DNA of 48,013 bases from Gemmatimonadota bacterium (GCA_003248075.1 QJYK01000087.1:1-48013); one strand, 5' to 3'; counted from the stretch's first letter, positions 32,057 through 43,588 are shown. Notes: a model not told the origin generated them from the letters alone. Numbers and translations: made by a program.

Positions 32057-33466
32057 ATGGAAGCCTCCCTCGACTTCACCCAATCCGTCTTCGATCGGAC
32101 GCCACCGTTCTCCCTCGAGGCCGAGACGGCGGTTCTGGGTGGCATGCTCATCGACCGGGAGGCCGTGGTACGGGCGGTGGAGCACGTCAGCGAGGGCATG
32201 TTCTACCGGGAGGCCAATCGCCGGCTGTACCGCGCGATGTTACGTCTCTTCGAGCGGGGTGACGTGATCGACGTCATCACCGTTGCCGAGGAGCTGAAAA
32301 AGACCGGCGAGATGGACCAGGCTGGGGGGTTCGATTACCTGGCGGCCCTCGTGGACGCGGTGCCCACCGCGGCCAACCTGGAGTACCACGCGCGCATCGT
32401 CCGGGACAAGGCGTTGCTCCGCCGGCTGGTGGAGCAGGCATCGCAGATCATCCGCGACGTCTACGATCAGGGTGAGCGGCAGGTCGACGAGCTGCTCGAC
32501 CAGGCGGAGGCGCGGATCTTCCAGGTCGCGGAGAGTCACAAACGCGAGGGGTTCGTCTGGATCAAGGAGATCCTCTGGTCGGCGTTCGAGCACATCGAGC
32601 GCCTCCAGGAGTCGGCGTCGGGGATCACCGGAGTGCCGACCGGCTACCCGGACCTCGACCGCATGACCACCGGGCTCCAGAAAGGTGACCTGTGCATCGT
32701 GGCGGCACGTCCCTCCATGGGGAAGACGTCCTGGGTGATGAACGTCGCCGCGAACGCGGCCATCGGACACACCATCCCGGTCGCGATCTTCTCGCTGGAG
32801 ATGTCCTCCGAGCAGCTCGTGCAGAGGCTCCTGTGCGCCGAGGGCCGCATCGACGCCCAGAAGTTGCGTCGAGGCAGACTCTCGCAGGAAGAGCACCAGC
32901 GGCTCGCGGCTGCGGCGGGCCACCTGAACACGGCGCCCATCTGGATCGACGACCAACCGGGAAGCAACGTGCTCGAGATCAGGGCCAAGTCCCGGAGACT
33001 CCAGTCGGAGCTGCGCGCCGACGGCAAGGATCTCGGGATGATCGTCATCGACTACATGCAGCTCATGTCCGGTGCCGGCCAGGCGGAAAGCCGTGTCCAG
33101 GAGGTCAGTCAGATCTCGAGGGGCCTCAAGGCCCTCGCGCGAGAGCTCGAGGTGCCGGTGGTCGCCCTGTCCCAGCTCAGCCGGGGCCCGGAGCAGCGCA
33201 CGGACAAGCGACCGATGCTCTCAGACCTGCGCGAGTCCGGCTCCATCGAGCAGGACGCGGACGTGGTCATGTTCCTGTACCGGCCCGAGTACTACGCCCC
33301 GGCCGAGAAGCGCGAGGAGCTCGGGGGGAAAGCCGAGCTGATCGTCGGCAAGCAGCGGAACGGTCCCACCGGCGTGGTCGAGCTCTTCTTCCAGAAGGCC
33401 TACACCCGCTTCGACTCGGTGTCGCGCGCTCCGGGAGAAGCCCCGGGCGGGGGTTTCGGCCCGTGA
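32057..33466 (+). CDS. dnaB: Replicative DNA helicase DnaB
   Basis: A 469-aa hexameric helicase. The N-terminal domain (about 15-120) starts PPFSLEAETAVLGGMLID, the linker helix ends near 190, and the RecA-like domain has Walker A ARPSMGKTS (217-225), IFSLEMSSEQLVQRLL, Walker B MIVIDYMQLM, and ALSQLSRGPEQR with the arginine-finger region and SGSIEQDADVVMFLYR. It unwinds DNA at the replication fork. The 98-base gap before it contains its likely promoter (TAGATT at about 32022). No intein is present. The next gene starts within its stop codon. Confidence 0.96.
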   Translation: MEASLDFTQSVFDRTPPFSLEAETAVLGGMLIDREAVVRAVEHVSEGMFYREANRRLYRAMLRLFERGDVIDVITVAEELKKTGEMDQAGGFDYLAALVDAVPTAANLEYHARIVRDKALLRRLVEQASQIIRDVYDQGERQVDELLDQAEARIFQVAESHKREGFVWIKEILWSAFEHIERLQESASGITGVPTGYPDLDRMTTGLQKGDLCIVAARPSMGKTSWVMNVAANAAIGHTIPVAIFSLEMSSEQLVQRLLCAEGRIDAQKLRRGRLSQEEHQRLAAAAGHLNTAPIWIDDQPGSNVLEIRAKSRRLQSELRADGKDLGMIVIDYMQLMSGAGQAESRVQEVSQISRGLKALARELEVPVVALSQLSRGPEQRTDKRPMLSDLRESGSIEQDADVVMFLYRPEYYAPAEKREELGGKAELIVGKQRNGPTGVVELFFQKAYTRFDSVSRAPGEAPGGGFGP

Positions 33467-34173
33467 GCCTGGACGCGACGCCGACTCCGGGCTCGGTCCG
33501 GGTTGGCGTCGCCGTCCCCGCCGCGGGAACGGGGCGTCGCATGGGAGGCGTGCGCAAGCCGTTCCTGGACCTGGCGGGTGAGCCGGTTCTGGCGCACGCG
33601 CTCAGAGGCCTCCTCGCCGACCCGCGCGTCACGGAGGTCGTGGTGGCTCTCGGGCCCGACGAGGCCGCGGACCCCCCAGCGTGGCTGGCCCGGCTGGACG
33701 CGCGGGTGCGCGTGCTCGAGGGGGGCGCGACCCGAGCCGAGTCCGTGCGCAGGGCGATCTCCGGTCTCGGAAGCGTCGACCTCATCGTGGTCCACGACGC
33801 CGCGCGTCCGTTCGTCCCGCGTGAGGTGCTTTCGCGCTGCATCGAGGTAGCCGCGTCGGGGGAGGGGGCGGTCGCCGGGACGCTCGCGGTCGATACCATG
33901 AAGACCGTTGGATCGGGCGGCCTCGTGCGCTCGACGCCGGACCGGGGGTCGCTCTGGCACGCCCAAACGCCCCAGGCCTTTCCCGCGGACGTTCTGCGCC
34001 GGGCCTACGAGGGCGATCTCTCGGAGGCCACGGACGACGCGTCGCTCGTGGAGAGGCTGGGTATCCCGGTCCGGATGGTCGAGGGTGACGCCTGGAGCCT
34101 GAAGGTGACGCGCCCGATCGACCTGCTCATCGCCGAGGCGCTGCTGCGAGCTGCGCGGCGGGAGCTGCCATGA
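33463..34173 (+). CDS. ispD: 2-C-methyl-D-erythritol 4-phosphate cytidylyltransferase
   Basis: A 236-aa enzyme of the MEP isoprenoid pathway that joins CTP to methylerythritol phosphate. Motifs: PAAGTGRRMGGVRKPFLDLAG (CTP binding with the key Arg/Lys), VLEGGATRAESVRRAI, IVVHDAARPFV and the substrate segment HAQTPQAFPADVLRRAY. The GTG start overlaps the dnaB stop, and the stop overlaps the next ATG. ispF, often adjacent, is not next to it here. Confidence 0.95.
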   Translation: MSLDATPTPGSVRVGVAVPAAGTGRRMGGVRKPFLDLAGEPVLAHALRGLLADPRVTEVVVALGPDEAADPPAWLARLDARVRVLEGGATRAESVRRAISGLGSVDLIVVHDAARPFVPREVLSRCIEVAASGEGAVAGTLAVDTMKTVGSGGLVRSTPDRGSLWHAQTPQAFPADVLRRAYEGDLSEATDDASLVERLGIPVRMVEGDAWSLKVTRPIDLLIAEALLRAARRELP

Positions 34174-34829
34174 CCGGGCCCATCACGCGCGATATCCGAG
34201 GCCTTGACCCGGCCCAGGAGGATCTGACCGACGTGGTGGGTCATGTGCGCGCAGGAGGGCTCATCGCCTACCCGACCGAAACCGTCTATGGCTTCGGCGG
34301 CGCGTGCAGCGCGGAAGGGGTGGCCGCACTCCGCACCCTGAAGCCCCGCGTCGGGGATCGGCCGTTCCTCGTGCTCGCGGCCGATCCCGCAGACCTGGCG
34401 GGCCTCCGGTGGACGGCCGAGGCGAGGGAGCTGGCGTCGATCTTCTGGCCCGGGGCCCTGACCCTGGTTCTGGCCGACCCAGAGGGTATCTTCCCCCCCG
34501 GGATTCGCAGCGCTTCCGGATCGGTCGCGGTGCGCGTCAGCCCGCATCCGTTCGTGAAGGCCCTGGTGGCGGCCCTCGGTGCGGCCGTGACGTCGACGAG
34601 CGCGAACGCGCCGGGGCGGGCACCGGCCCGATCGTTCCACGAGGTCCTCGACGCCGCGCGGGAGCTGCGAGCGGGGCCGGAGCTCCTCGCGGTCAACGGT
34701 GGAACACTCGTGCCTTCGGAGCCCTCGACGATCATCGACGTCTCGGGAGGCGGGCTGCGCATCGTCCGCGAGGGCTCGATCCCGGTGGAACGACTACGCT
34801 GCGCGCTACCGGAGCCTCATGAACACTGA
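34170..34829 (+). CDS. tsaC: Threonylcarbamoyl-AMP synthase (TsaC/Sua5 family)
   Basis: A 219-aa YrdC-fold protein: GGLIAYPTETVYGFGG, LKPRVGDRPFLVL (the KRPxxxP-like substrate pocket), FWPGALTLVL, VAVRVSPHPF and AVTSTSANAPGRAPA. It makes threonylcarbamoyl-AMP from Thr, bicarbonate and ATP for the universal t6A37 tRNA change. It lacks the extra C-terminal Sua5 domain. ATGA overlap with ispD upstream; 11-base overlap with the phosphatase gene downstream. Confidence 0.93.
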   Translation: MTGPITRDIRGLDPAQEDLTDVVGHVRAGGLIAYPTETVYGFGGACSAEGVAALRTLKPRVGDRPFLVLAADPADLAGLRWTAEARELASIFWPGALTLVLADPEGIFPPGIRSASGSVAVRVSPHPFVKALVAALGAAVTSTSANAPGRAPARSFHEVLDAARELRAGPELLAVNGGTLVPSEPSTIIDVSGGGLRIVREGSIPVERLRCALPEPHEH

Positions 34830-35319
34830 CCACGCCGAGATCGAGCCTTTCCGACTCCTCTTCGTGTGCACGGGCAACACGTGCCGCAGCCCTCTGGCGG
34901 AGGCCATCGCGCGAAGGGTGCTGCAGGAGCGGGGCTGGGGCAGCGTGGCCGTTTCCTCGGCGGGCCTCGGCGCGTTTCCCGGTGCCCCGGCCTCGGACGG
35001 CTCGATTCAGGCGGCGCTCCGGCATGGGCTCGACCTGTCGGGCCATCGCTCGGCCCCCATCGACGCCGCGAAGTTGGAGGCGGCGGACCTGGTGCTGACC
35101 ATGTCGCCCGGCCACCTGCTCCATCTACAGAGGGCCGGCGCGGGGGAGAAGGCAGCGCTGATCACGGACTTCGCGGCGCAGGAGGACCCGACGGGGATTC
35201 CGGAATCCATCGTCGATCCGATCGGGGGAGACGAGGCCGAATACGAGGAGACCTACCGGGTCCTGGAGCTGGTGGTCCGGAGGGTCCTCACCCGACTCGA
35301 GCCCATCGTCGCGCCATGA
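34819..35319 (+). CDS. Low-molecular-weight protein tyrosine phosphatase
   Basis: A 166-aa phosphatase. The catalytic P-loop is CTGNTCRSP (Cys, then Arg six residues on) at about residues 15-23, and the general-acid Asp is in VDPIGGD near 141. The start at 34819 is supported by GGAG seven bases upstream and lies inside the tsaC gene. It may act on phosphotyrosine of bacterial kinases or phospho-arginine; members of this family vary in substrate. aroE starts within its stop (ATGA). Confidence 0.92.
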   Translation: MNTDHAEIEPFRLLFVCTGNTCRSPLAEAIARRVLQERGWGSVAVSSAGLGAFPGAPASDGSIQAALRHGLDLSGHRSAPIDAAKLEAADLVLTMSPGHLLHLQRAGAGEKAALITDFAAQEDPTGIPESIVDPIGGDEAEYEETYRVLELVVRRVLTRLEPIVAP

Positions 35320-36149
35320 TCAGCTCGTCGACCCGCGTCCTCGCGCTTCTCGGGGACCCGGTGCGCCACTCGATGTCTCCCGAGATCCAGAACGCGGCCT
35401 TCGGCGAGGCAGGGGTGGACGGTGTCTACGTGGCGCTCCAGTGCGGAGTCGAGGATCTCGTGGGCTTCATGCGCGGCCTGGCCAGGGCGGGTGGGGGCGG
35501 GAACGTGACGCTACCCCACAAAGAGAAGGCTGCGGCGGTCGTGGATGCGCCCAGCGACGCCGTCCGCCGCACGGGCGCGTGCAACACCTTCTGGGGTGGG
35601 CCGGACGGCAGGGTGTACGGGGACAACACGGACGTGGCCGGCGTGCGTCGGGCGCTCCGAGCGTTCGTCGGAGACCCTGCAGGGATGCGGGTGCTGCTCC
35701 TGGGGGCGGGTGGCGCGGCCCGCGCCACGCTGATGGGGCTCCTCGAGGAGCGTGTGGGTGAGGTCGCGATCCTCAATCGTAGCCTCGAGCGGGCGCGCGC
35801 GGTGGCGCGGCGGATCGGGGGACACCGTGCCCGGGTCGTCCAGGCGACGCTCGAGCTCCGAGGCCAGAGCTTCGACCTGGTCGTCAACGCGACCCGGCTC
35901 GGGCTGTCGCCGGAGGATCCGTCCCCCCTCGATTTCGAAGTCCTGGACCGGGTGGGCGCGGCGATGGACCTGATCTACGGTGCCCGGACCTCGTCGTTCC
36001 TCCGGGCGGCGTCGGACTACGGTGTGCGCTGCACCGATGGAGCCGACATGCTGGTGTTCCAGGGGGCTGCGTCGTTCGAGTGCTGGTGGGATCGCCCCGC
36101 CCCCCTGGAGGCCATGCGGCGGGCGCTGGGACGCGTCCTGTCCCGGTGA
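35316..36149 (+). CDS. aroE: Shikimate dehydrogenase
   Basis: A 277-aa NADPH-dependent enzyme of aromatic amino-acid synthesis. Evident: LLGDPVRHSMSPEIQNAAF (shikimate Ser), GNVTLPHKEKA (catalytic Lys), GDNTDVAG (catalytic Asp), the nucleotide-binding LLLGAGGAARA and NRSLERA, and the C-terminal DMLVFQGAASFECW. The ATG overlaps the phosphatase stop and the stop overlaps comF (GTGA). Typical length. Confidence 0.95.
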   Translation: MISSSTRVLALLGDPVRHSMSPEIQNAAFGEAGVDGVYVALQCGVEDLVGFMRGLARAGGGGNVTLPHKEKAAAVVDAPSDAVRRTGACNTFWGGPDGRVYGDNTDVAGVRRALRAFVGDPAGMRVLLLGAGGAARATLMGLLEERVGEVAILNRSLERARAVARRIGGHRARVVQATLELRGQSFDLVVNATRLGLSPEDPSPLDFEVLDRVGAAMDLIYGARTSSFLRAASDYGVRCTDGADMLVFQGAASFECWWDRPAPLEAMRRALGRVLSR

Positions 36150-36883
36150 GACCTAGTGGCGCCCTGCGCGGGCTCCTGGACTTCCTTCTTCCCGCGGGGT
36201 GCCTCACCTGCGGCTCCTGGCTGCCGGCGGCCGAGGCCGTCTCACTCTTGTGCGGCCGCTGTCGCGCCACGCTGCCCGTCGCGTCCCGGCCGAGGTGCCC
36301 ACGCTGCGACATGCCGCTGGGCACCGGGCGCCGCCCGGCGCCCCAATGTCGTGAGTGCGCCGGGTGGCCACGTCAGCCGGCCAGGGCGCGCCAGGCGCAC
36401 CTCCTGAAGGCGCCTGCCGACACGGTGGTTCACGCCCTGAAGTACGAGGGTTGGCCCGAGCTCGCCGTCGAGATGGGGCAGGCGATGGCGCGGGGTGTTC
36501 GCGGGGCGGCCCCCGACGCGGTGGTCGTGCCCGTACCGACCACGGATCGACGACGACGGAGACGTGGCTACAACCAGGCGGAGCTGCTGGCGCGCGCGGT
36601 GGCCGTCGAGCTGGGTCTACCCCTCTTCGACGCCCTGGTCCGTCACCGGGGTGGCCCCACCCAGGTCGCCTTGCACCCTCTGGAGCGCAGGGCTAACGTC
36701 CAGGGCGCGTTTGCCGCGCGCCCGGATGCCTCCACCGTCCTCGACGGGAGGCCCGTCTTGCTCGTGGACGACGTGCTCACGACGGGAGCGACCGCGGCCG
36801 CGGCGTCCCTGGCGTTGGAGCGAGTCGGCGCGACCGACATCACGCTGGTCACCTACGCGAGGGCGCTGCCGGATCGGGGGTGA
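36146..36883 (+). CDS. comF: ComF family phosphoribosyltransferase-like protein
   Basis: A 245-aa protein starting with GTG in the aroE stop. Two N-terminal zinc-ribbon Cys pairs (CLTCGSW, CGRCRA) and CPRCDM with CREC precede a PRTase domain with RRRRGYNQAELLARAVA and the PRPP loop LLVDDVLTTGAT. ComF proteins act in DNA uptake and recombination, binding single-stranded DNA; this does not by itself show that the organism is competent. It ends the long dnaB-to-comF chain. Confidence 0.9.
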   Translation: MRPSGALRGLLDFLLPAGCLTCGSWLPAAEAVSLLCGRCRATLPVASRPRCPRCDMPLGTGRRPAPQCRECAGWPRQPARARQAHLLKAPADTVVHALKYEGWPELAVEMGQAMARGVRGAAPDAVVVPVPTTDRRRRRRGYNQAELLARAVAVELGLPLFDALVRHRGGPTQVALHPLERRANVQGAFAARPDASTVLDGRPVLLVDDVLTTGATAAAASLALERVGATDITLVTYARALPDRG

Positions 36884-36907
36884 GGACGTTCGGGTATCCG
36901 CTGGTGA

Positions 36908-37957
<1,050 letters not shown>

Positions 37958-37988
37958 TTCCGTCTCGAGCCCGGTGCGGAGGGGGGTA

Positions 37989-38657
37989 ATGAACGCTTCA
38001 GGGGATGAGGGCGCGAGCGCCGAACGTGTAACAGCGAAGCGGGTTTCGGCGTATCAGAGCGCGATGCAGACGGATGCTCAGACCCCGCTTTCGGAGACGA
38101 CGCGCCAGGCCTTCGGGCGCCGCGACGATCTCCCCCAGGATTTCTCAGCCTGGTTCGACGAGCACCGCGCCTCCGTGTTCCGCTACGTCCGGTTCCGCGT
38201 GGCGACCCGCGAGGCCGCCGAGGACGTCACCTCGGAGGTTTTCATGAAGGCGCTGCGGTCGCTGCACCGGTACAACCCCGGCCTGGCGTCCCCACGAACC
38301 TGGCTCCTGCGCATTGCACGCAACGCGGTGACGGACCACCTCCGGGCGCTGCGGCGGCGGGGATCGTTGCACGTGTCGCTGGACCGCGTTCCGGACCTCG
38401 TTGCGGACGTACCCTCCCAGGAGGAAAGGGTGGTTCGGGAGGAGCGCATCCAACGGCTGCTGAACGGCAGCCGAACGCTCCGTGGGGCGGATCAGGAGAT
38501 CCTGTCGCTCCGCTATGGCTCGGGCCTCGACAACGGTGAGATCGCGGAGCATCTCGGCATCAGCAACAATGCGGTAGCTGTCCGCCTGCACCGGGCGCTC
38601 AAACGCCTCAAGGTGGCGGTGGACCACCAAGACGAGAATGAAGATACGAGCTCATGA
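37989..38657 (+). CDS. ECF-type RNA polymerase sigma factor
   Basis: A 222-aa sigma factor with region 2 (about 45-115: WFDEHRASVFRYVRFRV, REAAEDVTSEVFMKALRSL, TWLLRIARNAVTDHLR) and region 4 (about 160-210: LRYGSGLDNGEIAEHLGISNNAVAVRLHRALKRL). There are no regions 1.2 or 3, so it is ECF type. ATG 37989 is preferred to GTG 37974 because GGAGGGGGGTA precedes it. The first 45 residues are an unconserved, polar extension. Its stop overlaps the start of a 938-aa TonB/GWxTD fusion protein that probably controls it. Confidence 0.93.
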   Translation: MNASGDEGASAERVTAKRVSAYQSAMQTDAQTPLSETTRQAFGRRDDLPQDFSAWFDEHRASVFRYVRFRVATREAAEDVTSEVFMKALRSLHRYNPGLASPRTWLLRIARNAVTDHLRALRRRGSLHVSLDRVPDLVADVPSQEERVVREERIQRLLNGSRTLRGADQEILSLRYGSGLDNGEIAEHLGISNNAVAVRLHRALKRLKVAVDHQDENEDTSS

Positions 38658-41470
38658 CGGATAGATCGCGTTTCGATGGTGAAGGGCTCCCGCCGGATCT
38701 GGCGGAGCTCGACGCCGAGCTGTCCTCGATCCGATACGAGGAGCGGCCGTCGTTCGGTCCCGAGCTGCGCGCCGAGCTGGGTCGGGAGTGGGTCGAGGAA
38801 AGGTCGGGGTCCCCCGGCGCGCACGGGCGGCACCTGCTCGCCGCAGGCGTGGCCGGTCTACTCATGATCGGTCTGGGCGTGCCGTCGGCCCGGGCGTCGC
38901 TCGCGCGTTGGGTTCAGTCGCTGCGGGAGGAGCCTGCAGTGGCGGAGCGCCCGGTGCCCCCTTCGCCGCTCCTCGGCCAGGGGATCCCCGCGCTCCAGTT
39001 CGCCCCGGAACCGCAGTTGGAGGAAGTCCTCACCCCCAGCGCGCCGCGCACGCCGACGGTGCCGCCCCGGCCGATCGAAGGTTGGGTCGGCGCCGAGGTG
39101 ACCTTCCCCGAGCTGGCGGACCGGCGGGCGGCGGAGCGGCTGATCCAGCTCAACTATCCGATCGAGCTCCAGGAGGCCGGCATCGGGGGCGTGGTGGGTT
39201 TGCGCCTCTGGGTCGATTCGACGGGTTCCGTGGAATCTGCGGACCTGGGGAGCGGCTCGGGAGTTCCGGAGCTCGACCGAGTCGCCCTCGAGGTGGCCAG
39301 GTCGTTCAAATTCACTCCGGCGCGTCGCCGGGGCCGTGCGGTGGGCACGCCCGTCGAATTCGACGTGCGCTTCGAGGCGAAGCCGCAGCTGGAACCGATA
39401 CCCCACGAGCCCGTCGGCGAGCCTGACGTGCCGGAGCTCCCCGGCGTGACTGTCGCCCCCGAGTGGCGTGGCCCTGTGGTTTCCGCTCGGCCCGACTCGC
39501 GATCGGCGAGTGATCTCCTCCGTGTCGCCGTGGCTGACGACGCAGCGCTGCGTCGTCTCGGCCCCCTCGAGGCGATCCTGGCCGGGGACCCGCCCGCGGG
39601 GGCCGCGCCGACCCGGTGGCGCTCGGAGGTGGGCGACGTCCTGGAAGCGGCGATGACCCGGGACCCGGACAACCCCGCGCCGTTTCTCGCGCTGGCGCGG
39701 ATCCGCAGGAAACAGGGCCTCAGGACCGAGGCACGCGTGCTCTTCGAGCGGGGGCTCCAGAAGGCCCTGCGCGGCGGCCGTACCAGCTCCCCCGCCGTGC
39801 TGGCCGACCTCCATTACGAGCGCGGGATGCAGGTGCGGGAAAGCTGGCTGTCCACCCGGGGGACGGGACGCGTGGGCGCCGAGGCGCTGCGGAGCAGCGC
39901 CTGCCCCCAGGCACGATCGTCTGGGGGGGCCGCTTCGGGTTACGCTTCAGCCGAGCGGCTTATCGCCTGGAACTACATGTGCCCTCTCGAGCTCGGACGG
40001 GTCTTCGAGACGGGTTTCGAGATGGATCCAAGGGTCAGTGACGCGGACCGCGCCTTGATGATGGCCAGCTTCGGCGCGGCCGTCGAAGCGTACCCGGCGC
40101 ACGTCGGTGCCAACGTCCAGCGTCTGCTCACGCTGTCCGACGCGGGCAGGTGGGAGGACGTCCTGGATGGCGCGCGCCGCTTCATCGACGCGTCGTCGGG
40201 CCACCCCTATGGACGTCTTCTGGCAGGGCTCGCGCTTCAGCGCCTCTCGCGCAGCGAGGAGGCCGAGCACGAGTTAGAGCTGGCTCGGGAGGGGCTACCG
40301 GCGTTTCAGGCCAGGCAGTTGGACGAGATCGCCCCGCTGCTGGACCGCGAGGACGCAGAGGCCTACCTCGCCCTGGGTGGGGCCGACAAGGGGACCTGGG
40401 TCAGGGCCTTCTGGGGTGGGTTGGACCCGATCCTGTCGACCGACGTCAACGAGCGGGCCGTCGAGCATCGGGCGCGGGCGGCCTACGCATTGCTGCGCTT
40501 CGGGAGCGTCGACGCGGACGCGGGCCTCGTCTGGATCCGGTACGGTCGTCCGGACCAGATCCGGGTCGTGAGCGGGAGCGGGGGCCTGCGCACCGAATTC
40601 TGGGACTTCGGACCCGGGCCGGACGTGACCTTCCGGGGTGTGGCCTCGGAGTCAGCTCTTTCGTTGACGCCGGAGGGGCGCGCGTACGTGGACGAGATCA
40701 GCCAGATGCTTCCGCATCGTTACGGTGACCAGTCCCGGCGTGTGTTTCCGCTGCGGGGACAGGTGAGTCGGTTCCGGGCGCAGCGTCCGGGAGCGACCCT
40801 CGTCACCATCGCCGTGGATCGGAGCTCTCTGCCCGCTGGGTGGGGCGACCGGGAAGTCGACGTGGGTACGTTCCTTCTCGGGGCGGCCGGCACGCCGTCG
40901 AGGGCCGGACGGGTCCGACGGTTGTTGCCGGGCGCACCCATCTCCGTGCAGGTGGTGGCCGATCGGGACGCTTCGGACGTGGTGATCGAGGTCGTCGACC
41001 CCCAATCCGGATCGGTGGCGTCCCTGCGCAAGGGCGCGTTCCTGCCCCAGACCGAGGGGGCACCCGGCGTCTCGGACCTGTTACTGGTCCGGCCGGCCGC
41101 GCCGGACCCGAACGAGCTGCGTCTCGATGCCGAATGGGTACAACCGGTGTCCGGCCCGGTCCGGACGGAGACGGTGGGCGTCTTGTTCGAGGTCTACGAC
41201 GTGGGTCACACCGTCAGCTGGTACCGCCTCCGCGCGGAAGTCGAGGATTCTGCGACCGGTCGAGTCCTGTCGGTGCCCCTGCACCCGGCAGGAGAGGCGG
41301 ACTACCGGCCGACCTGGGATCGTCGGGTATCCCCCGCGGGACCGACGCCGGAGTACCTGAGCCTCTGGGTGAAGGACGTGCCGCCCGGGACCTACCTCCT
41401 GCGGGTCTGGGCCGACCTGCCCGGGGCCGGGACTCCCCTGGTTTCGGAGCAGGTGCTCGAGCGAGGCTGA
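38654..41470 (+). CDS. Predicted anti-sigma-like/TonB/helical-repeat/GWxTD fusion protein
   Basis: A 938-aa protein starting inside the sigma stop (ATGA). Order: a polar, acidic cytosolic segment (1-58), one membrane helix (about 59-78), a Pro-rich linker (95-140), a TonB C-terminal-like domain (about 155-241: LNYPIELQEAGIGGVVGLRL, then WVDSTGSVESADL, LDRVALEVARSFKFTPARRRG), a helical repeat region resembling TPRs (about 320-570), a GWxTD-like domain (575-720: VRAFWGGLDPILSTDVNERA and GLVWIRYGRPDQIR), and a beta-rich end (about 740-938). The GWxTD tetrad itself reads SVDAD. Position in the operon suggests that the first 58 residues bind the sigma factor, though no zinc-finger HC2 motif is present. 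Function is inferred. Confidence 0.85.
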   Translation: MTDRSRFDGEGLPPDLAELDAELSSIRYEERPSFGPELRAELGREWVEERSGSPGAHGRHLLAAGVAGLLMIGLGVPSARASLARWVQSLREEPAVAERPVPPSPLLGQGIPALQFAPEPQLEEVLTPSAPRTPTVPPRPIEGWVGAEVTFPELADRRAAERLIQLNYPIELQEAGIGGVVGLRLWVDSTGSVESADLGSGSGVPELDRVALEVARSFKFTPARRRGRAVGTPVEFDVRFEAKPQLEPIPHEPVGEPDVPELPGVTVAPEWRGPVVSARPDSRSASDLLRVAVADDAALRRLGPLEAILAGDPPAGAAPTRWRSEVGDVLEAAMTRDPDNPAPFLALARIRRKQGLRTEARVLFERGLQKALRGGRTSSPAVLADLHYERGMQVRESWLSTRGTGRVGAEALRSSACPQARSSGGAASGYASAERLIAWNYMCPLELGRVFETGFEMDPRVSDADRALMMASFGAAVEAYPAHVGANVQRLLTLSDAGRWEDVLDGARRFIDASSGHPYGRLLAGLALQRLSRSEEAEHELELAREGLPAFQARQLDEIAPLLDREDAEAYLALGGADKGTWVRAFWGGLDPILSTDVNERAVEHRARAAYALLRFGSVDADAGLVWIRYGRPDQIRVVSGSGGLRTEFWDFGPGPDVTFRGVASESALSLTPEGRAYVDEISQMLPHRYGDQSRRVFPLRGQVSRFRAQRPGATLVTIAVDRSSLPAGWGDREVDVGTFLLGAAGTPSRAGRVRRLLPGAPISVQVVADRDASDVVIEVVDPQSGSVASLRKGAFLPQTEGAPGVSDLLLVRPAAPDPNELRLDAEWVQPVSGPVRTETVGVLFEVYDVGHTVSWYRLRAEVEDSATGRVLSVPLHPAGEADYRPTWDRRVSPAGPTPEYLSLWVKDVPPGTYLLRVWADLPGAGTPLVSEQVLERG

Positions 41471-41557
41471 GCCCCGGTCCGGGTCCGCCTCTCGCGTTAC
41501 CTTCCACGGCGGACGCGGTGACGCGAACCCCTCCTCCCTGTGGCAGTGCCAGACCTC

Positions 41558-42766
<1,209 letters not shown>

Positions 42767-42769
42767 GCC

Positions 42770-43516
42770 ATGCCGGTCATCGCGGGGAACTGGAAGATGC
42801 ACCACGGTCCCGCGGCGACGGCCGCGTTCTTCAAGGACCTCAGCCTGCCTGCCGGCGCGGGAGATCACGAGCTCGTGATCTTCCCCGCCGCGCTCTCTTT
42901 CGCGGCGGCTCGGTCGTGCCCGGACCGGGATCCCCGGCTCCAGCTCGGCGTCCAGAACGTCCACCACGCTCCCGAGGGGGCGTACACCGGAGAGATCTCC
43001 GCGGCCATGGCGATAGAAGCCGGGGCCTCCTTCGTGCTGGTCGGGCATTCCGAGCGGCGTCATGTATTCGGGGAGACCGACGCGGACGTCGCCCGGAAGG
43101 TCCGGGCCGTGCTCGACGTCGGCCTGGCCCCGGTGGTCTGTGTGGGCGAAACGCTCTCGGAGCGCCGGGCGGGAGGCGTCACCGAGGTGATCCGCCGGCA
43201 GCTCGGCGCCGCTCTCGAGGCCGTCGCCGACATGGCCGGCCGGCTCCTGGTGGCCTACGAGCCGGTCTGGGCCATCGGCACGGGCGAGACGGCAACGCCT
43301 GCCGACGCATCCGCGGCCCACGAGACGCTCAGGGAGCTCCTGGACGAACGCCTGGGCGCCGCTCGCTCGACGCGCACGCCGATCCTGTACGGTGGGAGCG
43401 TCAAGCCGGGCAACGCGGGAGAGTTGCTGGGCGCCGCGCACGTAGACGGGGTGCTCGTGGGAGGCGCGAGCCTGGACCCCGTGTCCTTCGCAGCCATCGT
43501 GGCGGCCGCGCGCTGA
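42770..43516 (+). CDS. tpiA: Triosephosphate isomerase
   Basis: A 248-aa TIM barrel: AGNWKMH with catalytic Lys, GHSERRHVFGE with catalytic His, YEPVWAIGTGETATP with catalytic Glu and the phosphate loop YGGSVKPGNAGELL and VGGASLD. It interconverts the two triose phosphates. It lies three bases after pgk, and secG follows after 72 bases, which is a common gene order. Confidence 0.96.
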   Translation: MPVIAGNWKMHHGPAATAAFFKDLSLPAGAGDHELVIFPAALSFAAARSCPDRDPRLQLGVQNVHHAPEGAYTGEISAAMAIEAGASFVLVGHSERRHVFGETDADVARKVRAVLDVGLAPVVCVGETLSERRAGGVTEVIRRQLGAALEAVADMAGRLLVAYEPVWAIGTGETATPADASAAHETLRELLDERLGAARSTRTPILYGGSVKPGNAGELLGAAHVDGVLVGGASLDPVSFAAIVAAAR

Positions 43517-43524
43517 GCCTGGCG

Positions 43525-43557
43525 TTGACAGCCCGGGGGGGCGCCTCGACGTTTACT
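43525..43557 (+). promoter_or_regulatory. Candidate secG promoter
   Basis: A perfect TTGACA (43525-43530) is followed by TTTACT (43552-43557), but the 21-base spacer is longer than ideal. It lies 30-60 bases before the secG ATG in the tpiA-secG gap. Confidence 0.3.
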
Positions 43558-43588
43558 CGCTGTCCTCACACTACAGAGCTCTACCACC

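Noticed and set aside
41483-41514. Stem GTCCGCC/GGCGGAC in the gap before pgk
   Set aside because: The 18-base loop and 7-bp stem in GC-rich sequence are weak support for a terminator or operator.
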